From positions 1 to 6,668 of the forward strand of contig JALWQQ010000093.1 of the NCBI GenBank assembly GCA_027083075.1: a stretch of DNA of 6,668 nt. Reading direction: 5' to 3'. Each line of letters opens with the position of its first letter. Position 1 is the first letter of the stretch. This document shows positions 1-5,803 of the stretch, one piece after another. This DNA is from Campylobacteraceae bacterium (lineage in GTDB: Bacteria; Campylobacterota; Campylobacteria; Campylobacterales; Sulfurovaceae). Under the pieces are notes generated by a model. It was given only the letters and a program-made list of their open reading frames with translations, was not told where the DNA came from and did not search any database. Position numbers and translations under genes: made by a program.

Positions 1-24
1 GGTCTGACCCCATTGAAATAACCT

Positions 25-52
25 CAATGACAATGCTTTAGCGTTGTCGTTG
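25..52 (+). other. Hairpin in repeat unit 1 (12-bp stem, TTTA loop)
   Basis: CAATGACAATGC (25-36) pairs with GCGTTGTCGTTG (41-52) around the loop TTTA (37-40). Ten pairs are Watson-Crick and two are T/U-G wobbles (28 with 49, 34 with 43). On the opposite strand both wobbles become A-C mismatches, so the fold favours the + strand, which is the sense strand of hemN. No T-run follows the stem, so it does not look like an intrinsic terminator. The 6-bp stem 11-16/24-29 shares bases 25-29 with this stem, so the two folds exclude each other. Confidence 0.7.
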
Positions 53-78
53 CGGGTCTGACCCCATTGAAATAACCT

Positions 79-106
79 CAATGACAATGCTTTAGCGTTG
101 TCGTTG
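79..106 (+). other. Hairpin in repeat unit 2 (12-bp stem, TTTA loop)
   Basis: This is an exact copy of the first hairpin: 79-90 pairs with 95-106 around TTTA (91-94), with the same two wobble pairs. It lies about 45 bp upstream of the hemN start. It would sit in the hemN leader RNA if transcription begins upstream of the array. Confidence 0.7.
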
Positions 107-140
107 CGGGTCTGACCCCATTGAAATGAATGTGCCGACA

Positions 141-147
141 AAGGAAG
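141..147 (+). promoter_or_regulatory. hemN ribosome binding site, decides the start at 151
   Basis: AAGGAAG, within a purine-rich stretch, lies a few bases before ATG 151 at a normal distance. An in-frame ATG at 130 would add seven residues (MCRQRKI), but it lies only 3 bp past the repeat array, has no Shine-Dalgarno sequence, and would place this purine motif inside the coding region. The start at 151 also gives the N-terminus expected for the family. Confidence 0.75.
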
Positions 148-150
148 ATA

Positions 151-1518
151 ATGAGCACTATCGACTTAGAAAAATTTGCCAAATATTCCAAACCCGGACC
201 GCGCTATACCTCCTATCCTACCGCTTTGGAATTTAGCGAGGCTTTTGAATATGATGCCTATATCCGCGCTCTTGAAAGCGGTACCGAAAAGCTCTCGATC
301 TATGTACACCTACCCTTTTGTCGCAGCGCTTGCTACTTTTGCGGCTGCAATGTCGTCTTTACCTCCAAAGAGGAGAAACTCAGTCGCTATGTCGAGTATC
401 TTAAAAGAGAGATCGACATTCTTGCCAAACATCTCGATACGTCGCGTGAGGTGATCCAGTTTCACTTCGGCGGCGGTACGCCGACCTACTATCAGGCCTT
501 TGAACTTGATGAGATCATCCGCTACATCAAACAGCACTTTCCCAACTGGAGCAAGGAAGCAGAGGTCAGCTGCGAGATCGATCCGCGCTTCTTTAACGAA
601 GCGCATATCAAAGTCCTTACGGCGCATGGCTTTAACCGCATCAGCTTTGGGGTACAAGATCTCGACGAGCGTGTCCAGCAAGAGATCCACCGCATCCAAC
701 CCTTCGAGATCACCAAAGCTGCCGTTGATCTGGCGCGAAAGTATGGCATCACCTCGATTAACACCGATCTGATCTATGGTCTGCCCTACCAGAGTTTGGA
801 AAGCTTTGCACGCACCTTAGAGGGGGTTGCCGAACTCGATCCCGATCGTGTCGCCGTCTTCAACTACGCACATGTGCCGTGGCTGATGCGTACGATGCGC
901 AAATTTGACGAAACCACCCTGCCCGCCCCTGAAGAGAAACTCAACATTTTACGCTATACGATTGACTTTTTTCAAAAACATGGCTATAAGATGGTAGGGA
1001 TGGACCACTTCGCAAAGCCCGATGATGAGCTTTTTGGCGCCATCGCCAAAGGGGAGCTGCATCGCAACTTCCAAGGCTATACCACCAAAGGGGGTGCGAA
1101 CCTCATCGGCATCGGACTGACCAGCATCGGCGAAGGGGCACGTTACTATGCGCAAAACACCAAAGATATGAAGCGTTACGAAGCGGCGATCGATGCGGGA
1201 AGATTGCCCTATGAACGCGGGGTAGCGCTCAGCGAGGACGATCTGCTTCGCAAAACGGTGATCATGGAGCTGATGGCTAACTTTTCGGTCAATATCCCGC
1301 GCATCGAGAAGCAGTTTGGCATCGATTTTCAACACTACTTCGCCGATGCACTTGAGGCGCTACAAGAGTTTGTCGATGCAGGACTGGTGACGATAGACGC
1401 CCAGAAGATCGAAGCCAATGCCACTGGCGCGATGCTGATACGCAACATCGCCATGCCCTTCGATGCTTATATGAAGAAGTACGAAGGCAGCAAAAAGAGC
1501 TTTTCAAAGACGGTATAA
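151..1518 (+). CDS. hemN: Oxygen-independent coproporphyrinogen III oxidase (HemN)
   Basis: This cytoplasmic radical-SAM enzyme performs the two oxidative decarboxylations that turn coproporphyrinogen III into protoporphyrinogen IX without oxygen, a late step of haem synthesis. The 455-residue product matches the usual length of about 457. The HemN signature GPRYTSYPTA is at residues 16-25. The cluster motif CxxxCxxCxC is at C57, C61, C64 and C66; the first three ligate the SAM-binding [4Fe-4S] cluster. GGGTP at 107-111 is the SAM-binding glycine motif, and HRNFQGYTT near 304-312 is typical of genuine HemN rather than HemW-like paralogues. The C-terminus keeps the IRNIAMPFDAYM block. The start at 151 is chosen over ATG 130 because of the purine-rich ribosome binding site. 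It is followed after 2 bp by an Fe-S protein gene, so they are probably one operon. No clear promoter or FNR box is visible between it and the window edge. Confidence 0.97.
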   Translation: MSTIDLEKFAKYSKPGPRYTSYPTALEFSEAFEYDAYIRALESGTEKLSIYVHLPFCRSACYFCGCNVVFTSKEEKLSRYVEYLKREIDILAKHLDTSREVIQFHFGGGTPTYYQAFELDEIIRYIKQHFPNWSKEAEVSCEIDPRFFNEAHIKVLTAHGFNRISFGVQDLDERVQQEIHRIQPFEITKAAVDLARKYGITSINTDLIYGLPYQSLESFARTLEGVAELDPDRVAVFNYAHVPWLMRTMRKFDETTLPAPEEKLNILRYTIDFFQKHGYKMVGMDHFAKPDDELFGAIAKGELHRNFQGYTTKGGANLIGIGLTSIGEGARYYAQNTKDMKRYEAAIDAGRLPYERGVALSEDDLLRKTVIMELMANFSVNIPRIEKQFGIDFQHYFADALEALQEFVDAGLVTIDAQKIEANATGAMLIRNIAMPFDAYMKKYEGSKKSFSKTV

Positions 1519-1520
1519 AC

Positions 1521-2807
1521 ATGTCAATTTTCAACTTCTCCGAAACCAGCGACGCCTGCATCAAATGTGGCAAGTGTATCCCCGTCTGTACGATCCACCA
1601 AGTCAACCCCGACGAAACCACCTCCCCACGCGGTTTTATCGACCTGCTTGGGGCGTATCAGCAGGGACACCTGCCGTTGGACAAAGAGGCGAAAGCGATC
1701 TTCGAGAGCTGCTTTTTGTGCACCAACTGCGTCGATGTCTGCCCCAATAGCCTGCCGACCGATATGGTGATCGAAGAGGTGCGCGCCGATCTGGCGGAGA
1801 AGTACGGCATCGCGTGGTTTAAGCGCATCGCCTTTTGGCTGCTGGAACACAGAGCGGTGATGGATCTGGTGATGAAGTTCGGTTTTATGTTCAAAACCTG
1901 CGCGCTCAAAGAGGATCCGAAAGGGCGCGGGCTCATCGCGCGTTTTCGTATGCCGCTGGTCAAAAAGGGGCGTCTGCTGCCCTCGATGGCAAAAAAGAGC
2001 TTTTTAAATAGCTACCCCGAACGCATCGAAAGCACGCAAAAGAAGCAAAAGGTGGCGATCTTTATCGGCTGTCTTGCCAACTACAACTACACCTCTATCG
2101 GCGATGCTTTGGTAAAGATCTTGCGCTATCTCGATATCGAGGCGGTGATCCCGAAAACGCAGCAGTGCTGCGGTGCACCCGCCTACTTTACCGGTGCGCA
2201 AGCCTCTGTGGAACGGATGACCAAAAAAAATATCGTGCTCTTTGAAGCGCTCATCGAAAAAGAGCAGGTCGATGCGATCTTGATCCCCGAAGCGACCTGT
2301 TCGGCGATGGTGGTACATGATTGGGCGATCTTTTTCAAAAACCGCAAGCAGCCCGAATGGGAAGCGCGCGCCAAGGCGGTAGCGCAGAAGGTGTATATGG
2401 CAACCGAGTGGCTCTATAGCGCCACCGATCTGCACGACCGCCTTGCCAAAGAGGGCAAAAAGATAGAGGCGACGGTCACCTACCACGATCCCTGTCATGC
2501 GCGCAAGGTACAGGGGATCTGGCAAGAGCCGCGCAAACTGCTACAAGAGAACTACCATCTTACCGAGATGAGCGATCCTAACCGCTGCTGCGGCTTCGGG
2601 GGCGTGACGATGCAGACCGAGAAGTTTCATCTTGCCGAAGCGGCGGGCAAACCCAAGGCGGCGATGATCCGCGATACCGGCGCCACTTATGTGAGTGCCG
2701 AGTGTAGTGCTTGTCGCGTACAACTCAGCGAAACGATGCACAGTGCAGGAGTAGAGACGATCTTCAAAAACCCGCTTGAGCTCATCGCCGAGGCGATACC
2801 GGAATAG
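1521..2807 (+). CDS. GlpC/GlcF/LutA-like (Fe-S)-binding protein with two CCG domains
   Basis: This 428-residue soluble electron-transfer protein has two N-terminal [4Fe-4S] ferredoxin motifs, CxxCxxCxxxC at C13/16/19/23 and C64/67/70/74 (the last followed by P). Two cysteine-rich CCG domains of the heterodisulfide-reductase type follow: C184, C216-C217-G, C260, then C325 (DPCH), C356-C357-G and C395/C398. This order is that of GlpC, GlcF and HdrD-like subunits, which pass electrons between a flavoprotein dehydrogenase and quinone or another carrier. The first CCG domain ends C-S-A-M instead of CxxC, so it lacks one possible ligand. No flavoprotein partner (GlpA, GlcD) is adjacent. It starts 2 bp after the hemN stop without a strong ribosome binding site, which suggests translational coupling. 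The same pairing is known to me in H. pylori, where this gene is annotated glpC, and in Campylobacter. A role as electron partner for HemN is inference; the substrate cannot be read from sequence. Confidence 0.9.
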   Translation: MSIFNFSETSDACIKCGKCIPVCTIHQVNPDETTSPRGFIDLLGAYQQGHLPLDKEAKAIFESCFLCTNCVDVCPNSLPTDMVIEEVRADLAEKYGIAWFKRIAFWLLEHRAVMDLVMKFGFMFKTCALKEDPKGRGLIARFRMPLVKKGRLLPSMAKKSFLNSYPERIESTQKKQKVAIFIGCLANYNYTSIGDALVKILRYLDIEAVIPKTQQCCGAPAYFTGAQASVERMTKKNIVLFEALIEKEQVDAILIPEATCSAMVVHDWAIFFKNRKQPEWEARAKAVAQKVYMATEWLYSATDLHDRLAKEGKKIEATVTYHDPCHARKVQGIWQEPRKLLQENYHLTEMSDPNRCCGFGGVTMQTEKFHLAEAAGKPKAAMIRDTGATYVSAECSACRVQLSETMHSAGVETIFKNPLELIAEAIPE

Positions 2808-2820
2808 TCTGCCCGACTAT
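2804..2820. terminator. Small hairpin between convergent genes, spanning both stop codons
   Basis: ATAGTC (2804-2809) and GACTAT (2815-2820) form a perfect 6-bp inverted repeat around TGCCC. The arms contain the TAG stop of the Fe-S protein gene (2805-2807) and the stop of the histidine kinase gene (2819-2817, read on the - strand). No T-run follows on either strand. A bidirectional terminator is plausible by position, but the stem is short and the call is weak. Confidence 0.3.
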
Positions 2821-4049
2821 CGCTTACTCGGCACAAGTGCAAAGATATTCTCTCCCGCTTCATGCCGATAGGTAAGTTTGTATCCGAGTTTTTCAACAAT
2901 CGTATGGACGATATAGAGCCCCAACCCAAAGCCGCTGCTACGCTTTTCGGCTTGCGAAAAAGGTTCGGTGTAATATTCGAGCGGATGCTCCAATGCCTCT
3001 CCTTGAGAGACGACCTCTATCGTCTTGGCGTGATTGCGCAGCATGACGGGTGCACCGCCGCCGTATTTGATGCCGTTATCGAGTAGGTTTTTGAGCGCCA
3101 GCGCCATCAGCTTCTTGTCGGTTGTTAATGGAATGTCGCGTATCTCTACTTTGATGCGCTCGGAAGGACCGATCAAAAGTTCTAACGCCTCTTGCACGAT
3201 CTCGGAGAGCATCACATACTCGAAATCGGGTTCAAAATGCTGTAACGAGAGCCGCTCTATCTCCGCCAACTCGTTGATCAACTCATTCATCCTATCAAAC
3301 GCGCGCACCAAGACCTTCTTGATCGCCGCATCCTCTACCATCTCTACGGCAATGCGCCCCTTGGTGATCGGGGTTTTGAGCTCATGCATCAAGTTGCGCA
3401 TAAAGAGATTTTTCGATTGGCTCAAGCGGTTGATCCGCACGATCGCATCATCGAAGCTCTTGGCGATCTTGCCGATCTCATCGTCGTAGGCGTAGTCGAT
3501 GCGCACCTGCATATCGCCTTGCGCAAAGCGTTGTATCTGTCGATGAAGTCGCTTAAGCGGCGAGAGCTTACGCAAGATTGCAAAATAGAGCAGTAGTAGC
3601 AGTGCGATCAGAAAAATCCCGAGTCCCAAGGCGATCTGAAAGTTGTAGTCCTTGGCGCGGATATCTTCTAAGAGCAGATTGTACTGCATGCGCTGCACAT
3701 AAAAGTAGTACTTTTCACCGACGCGAAAGACGCGTACACGCCCGATCAACGAACCGCTTGAAAAGACGGTAACACCTTTACTCTCTATCTCTTTTTTTAC
3801 CTTTTCAAAACCCTTTTTACTTACAGGGCGCAACTGTAGGTCACGGTAGAGTTTTGCGAGGCGTTGTTTGTCGGGATTGAGACGCAGATTGGACAAGAAG
3901 GTGATGGCAACCAGTTGATAGCGGTTAAATTTGGCGATCTTACGCCTATCTTCATCCCAAGAGTTAAAGAGCACAAAGGTCAACAGCAAGATCAAAAAGG
4001 CAAGCGAAAAGAGGATGTGGATAAAGGCGCTTACCGAGAGGTTTTTCAT
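2817..4049 (-). CDS. ArsS-family sensor histidine kinase
   Basis: This is an inner-membrane sensor kinase of 410 residues for the response regulator encoded just upstream. TM1 is about residues 8-29, a periplasmic sensor about 30-137, TM2 about 138-159 and a HAMP linker about 159-212. The phospho-acceptor is H222 in MHELKTPITK. The HATPase domain has an N box (N321, N325), F364 and a G2 box GFGLG (373-377). The canonical G1 motif DxGxG is replaced by SQG (348-350). The ELKTPITKG dimerisation helix and the EYYTEPFSQ block recall H. pylori ArsS (HP0165), the acid-response kinase; this is not the arsenic-repressor family. The periplasmic domain has no histidine at all, so its signal may differ from acid. 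Its ATG overlaps the regulator's TGA by 4 bp (ATGA), indicating translational coupling. It converges with the Fe-S protein gene, leaving 9 bp. Confidence 0.93.
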   Translation of the reverse strand: MKNLSVSAFIHILFSLAFLILLLTFVLFNSWDEDRRKIAKFNRYQLVAITFLSNLRLNPDKQRLAKLYRDLQLRPVSKKGFEKVKKEIESKGVTVFSSGSLIGRVRVFRVGEKYYFYVQRMQYNLLLEDIRAKDYNFQIALGLGIFLIALLLLLYFAILRKLSPLKRLHRQIQRFAQGDMQVRIDYAYDDEIGKIAKSFDDAIVRINRLSQSKNLFMRNLMHELKTPITKGRIAVEMVEDAAIKKVLVRAFDRMNELINELAEIERLSLQHFEPDFEYVMLSEIVQEALELLIGPSERIKVEIRDIPLTTDKKLMALALKNLLDNGIKYGGGAPVMLRNHAKTIEVVSQGEALEHPLEYYTEPFSQAEKRSSGFGLGLYIVHTIVEKLGYKLTYRHEAGENIFALVPSKR

Positions 4050-4726
4050 CGTCTATCCGTCAACATATAGCCTATACCGCGCACCGGTTTGATGTAGCTT
4101 CGATCGGGGTCGATCTTGGCGATCTTGTGTCTAATGCGCGAGACCATGACGTCGATATTTTTTACCGAACTGCTATCGTCGATATGTTCGCTCTCGTAAA
4201 GCAGCTGCTCACGCGACACCGAACCGTTCATGTGACGCACCAGCATACTTAAAATGTCATACTCCGCCGCCGTAAGCTCAAGCGGCGTCTCTTTGAAAAA
4301 GATGGTGTGCGACTTCTCGTCGAGACGAAAGAGCAGCGCCTCTTCTTCTCTTTTTTTTTCGCCGACACTCGTGCGTCTTAAGATAGTGCGGATGCGACTT
4401 ACCAACTCTCTGGGATCATAGGGCTTGGGCATATAGTCGTCCGCGCCGCGCTCCAAACCGATCACCTTGTCGGTCAGATCATCGCGTGCCGAAGAGATGA
4501 TGATCGGAATGTCGCTCTTTTCGCGGATCTTCGAGACTACTTCCAAACCGTCCATACCCGGCAAGGTTAGATCCAAGATCACCAGATCGAACTTCTCTTG
4601 CGTCAAGAGCGAAAGCCCCATATAGGGATCTTCCGCCCCGATCACCTCCATCTCGTGCTTGGTCAGATAGCCGGTCAAGACCAGTGCCAGTTCCGGATCG
4701 TCTTCGATCAGCAATATCTTGATAAT
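4046..4726 (-). CDS. OmpR/ArsR(HP0166)-type response regulator, probable ATT start
   Basis: This DNA-binding regulator is phosphorylated by the adjacent kinase. Read from ATT at 4726 it has 226 residues. The receiver domain shows acidic residues E8-D9-D10, phospho-acceptor D52, S79 and K101-P102. A linker (about 118-128) leads to an OmpR-type winged helix ending RGIGYML. No ATG opens this frame: the first standard candidate is TTG at 4714, which would delete four residues of the first beta strand and lies 18 nt from the Shine-Dalgarno sequence. ATT at 4726 is 6 nt from AAAAAAGGA, gives an N-terminus (M)IKILLIEDD like that of H. pylori ArsR, and puts the phosphorylated Asp at 52 as in that protein. 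A run of nine A lies in the linker codons 123-126. The 3' end overlaps the kinase start by 4 bp. The family call is firm; the start is inference. Confidence 0.9.
   Translation of the reverse strand: MIKILLIEDDPELALVLTGYLTKHEMEVIGAEDPYMGLSLLTQEKFDLVILDLTLPGMDGLEVVSKIREKSDIPIIISSARDDLTDKVIGLERGADDYMPKPYDPRELVSRIRTILRRTSVGEKKREEEALLFRLDEKSHTIFFKETPLELTAAEYDILSMLVRHMNGSVSREQLLYESEHIDDSSSVKNIDVMVSRIRHKIAKIDPDRSYIKPVRGIGYMLTDRR
4351..4359 (-). repeat. A9 homopolymer inside the response-regulator gene
   Basis: Nine T on the + strand give A9 in the coding strand, within codons 123-126 (E-K-K-R) of the linker between receiver and DNA-binding domain. Reading on from A8 reaches a TAA within about 35 codons; from A10 it reaches a TGA within about 30 codons. 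Either slip would give a receiver-only protein. Whether the length varies is not visible in one sequence. Confidence 0.9.
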
Positions 4727-4732
4727 GGCGTA

Positions 4733-4741
4733 TCCTTTTTT
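4733..4741 (-). promoter_or_regulatory. Ribosome binding site of the response-regulator gene
   Basis: AAAAAAGGA on the - strand is the only Shine-Dalgarno-like stretch before the gene. It is 6 nt from ATT 4726 and 18 nt from TTG 4714. The spacing favours the ATT start. An ATG at 4754 lies upstream of it in another frame and encodes no recognisable protein. Confidence 0.6.
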
Positions 4742-4752
4742 GCGTTTTATAC

Positions 4753-4758
4753 ATTATA
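4753..4758 (-). promoter_or_regulatory. Putative -10 box (TATAAT) of the two-component operon
   Basis: A perfect TATAAT on the - strand (4758 to 4753) lies about 27 bp upstream of the proposed regulator start, giving a leader of roughly 20 nt. No good -35 hexamer is found at 17 bp, which is common in Campylobacterota promoters. TTAACA occurs with a 20-bp spacer, which is too long. The box sits in the short gap after the AI-2E-family gene. Confidence 0.5.
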
Positions 4759-4769
4759 GTGCAGACGAT

Positions 4770-4784
4770 TTAACGATGTGTTAA
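4770..4784 (-). promoter_or_regulatory. TTAA-N7-TTAA pair, possible regulator binding site
   Basis: On the - strand TTAA occurs at 4784-4781 and again at 4773-4770, a period of 11 bp. The same bases form an inverted repeat TTAAC-N5-GTTAA. The pair covers the expected -35 region of the TATAAT promoter and overlaps the stop codon of the AI-2E-family gene. OmpR-family regulators often bind 11-bp-period direct repeats near -35, so this may be an autoregulatory site. AT-rich chance matches are easy, so the call is tentative. Confidence 0.3.
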
Positions 4785-5803
4785 TTTCCCTCTTGAAACT
4801 CCAGATAGACCTTGGTGATCGCGATCAAAAACGAGGTGATTGCCGGTCCCAAGATCATCCCCCAAAAGCCGTAGGTACTCATGCCCGCCAAGATGGAAAA
4901 GAAGATGATGATAGAGTTGATCTGTAGGGTGCTTTTGAGAAACTCCTCTTTGATCAGTTTGATGATATAGGGTTTAACAAAGGTATCGGCGATGATCGAG
5001 ATGACGATCACCGAATAGCTTACGATGATCACGGCGGTTTGCGCATCGATCTTTGTCCACGCATAGAGCGCGACGGGACCCCAAACGATGATACCCCCGA
5101 CAACGGGGATCAGTGACGCAAAACCGTAGATCACCCCCCAAAAGAGCCCGTTAAAACCAAATGCCGCCATCATGATGCCAAAGAGCAGCCCTTCGAAGAT
5201 CGCTGTGACGATGATGGAGTAGAAGACCACCTCCATCGTCGCCGAGACCTCTTGCATCATCCACTCGCCCTTTTGGGTCGAAACGGGCAAAAGCTTCAAG
5301 AGCGAGTCGAAAAAGCGGTTGCCGTAGTAGTTGATAAAGAAGTAAAAGACCACCACAAAGAGCATGTTTTTCATAAAGCCGAAGCCGACACTGCTTGCCG
5401 TGGTGATGAAGTGTGCCGAGTTTTTGATGTACTCGGTGATCTTCTCTTCATTGAGATACTGCTCGGTGAGTTTATCTAAAAAACCGATATCTTTCACCAC
5501 ATCGCGAAAACGATCGACCGAGGCGTGAATGCCCGCACTGTCAAGCTCGGAGATATACTCGACACCCGTTGTGGCAAGATAGATGATCGGCGCAAAAAGC
5601 AGAATGCTTAGCAGGATCGTCGTGATCACCGCGCTCAAATGCGGCGATCCGATGCGTAAGTTGATCGTCTTGGTAAGGTTAAAGGTGGCAAGTGCCAACA
5701 AAAAGGCTACCGACATCGAGAGTAAGAAGGGCTTATAGACGCTATAGGCGCCCACCAGCGCCAACAAAAAGAGTGCCGTGATCATCAGTGTCGTTTTACT
5801 CAT
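4781..5803 (-). CDS. AI-2E family (PerM/YdiK-like) membrane protein
   Basis: This 340-residue polytopic inner-membrane protein belongs to the AI-2E family exporters and permeases, whose members have been linked to autoinducer-2 export, Na+/H+ exchange or unknown substrates. It has an N-terminal hydrophobic pair (about 5-42), another segment near 57-78, and a soluble region (about 80-140) of the type usual for the family. A C-terminal hydrophobic block follows with the family-typical [17 protein letters not shown] stretch, then [10 protein letters not shown]. Start 5803 has AGAGGGG (5817-5811) 7 nt upstream. A longer frame from 5902 adds 33 arginine-rich residues that only shadow ruvB. The start overlaps the end of ruvB by 8 bp (ATGAGTAA), indicating translational coupling. 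A role in autoinducer transport cannot be inferred from the family alone. Confidence 0.9.
   Translation of the reverse strand: MSKTTLMITALFLLALVGAYSVYKPFLLSMSVAFLLALATFNLTKTINLRIGSPHLSAVITTILLSILLFAPIIYLATTGVEYISELDSAGIHASVDRFRDVVKDIGFLDKLTEQYLNEEKITEYIKNSAHFITTASSVGFGFMKNMLFVVVFYFFINYYGNRFFDSLLKLLPVSTQKGEWMMQEVSATMEVVFYSIIVTAIFEGLLFGIMMAAFGFNGLFWGVIYGFASLIPVVGGIIVWGPVALYAWTKIDAQTAVIIVSYSVIVISIIADTFVKPYIIKLIKEEFLKSTLQINSIIIFFSILAGMSTYGFWGMILGPAITSFLIAITKVYLEFQEGN

Larger units (their letters stand above)
1..127. repeat. 54-bp tandem repeat array (2 identical units plus 19 bp of a third)
   Basis: Bases 1-54 and 55-108 are identical, and 109-127 repeats the first 19 bases of the unit (GGTCTGACCCCATTGAAAT) before the sequence diverges. 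The array starts at the first base of the window, so more copies may lie upstream. Each unit can be read as a 19-bp core (1-19, 55-73, 109-127) and a 35-bp partner (20-54, 74-108). The unit carries a 6-bp inverted repeat (11-16 with 24-29), a 12-bp hairpin (25-36 with 41-52) and, across the unit junction, GGGTC-T-GACCC (54-64 and 108-118). The + strand has a stop in all three frames within each unit. The array ends 13 bp before the hemN ribosome binding site. The GGGTCAGACC-type core resembles intergenic repeats I associate, from memory only, with IS200-like (RAYT) transposases. No transposase is in the window. The repetition is certain; its origin is inference. Confidence 0.95.

Noticed and set aside
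13..27. FNR-like site TTGA-N7-TCAA upstream of hemN (and copy at 67-81)
   Set aside because: The FNR consensus has TTGA-N6-TCAA. The spacing is one base too long, and the outer T/A of each half-site does not match.
1..127. CRISPR-like pattern of three 19-bp repeats with 35-bp spacers
   Set aside because: The two spacers are identical, the repeats are too short, and no cas gene is present. It is an ordinary tandem repeat.
130..150. Earlier hemN start at ATG 130
   Set aside because: It has no ribosome binding site and adds a seven-residue tail not typical of HemN. The purine-rich site at 141-147 serves ATG 151.
310..1335. Antisense open frames opposite hemN (310-699, 949-1335)
   Set aside because: They lie wholly opposite a well-conserved gene and show no domain or ribosome binding site; codon bias of hemN explains them.
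2223..2230. A8 run in the Fe-S protein gene as a phase-variation site
   Set aside because: It encodes Thr-Lys-Lys-Asn in ordinary context; length 8 is common by chance here and the frame is intact.
4479..4754. Small gene from ATG 4754 on the - strand
   Set aside because: Its product has no recognisable features and is read in another frame over the response-regulator receiver domain.
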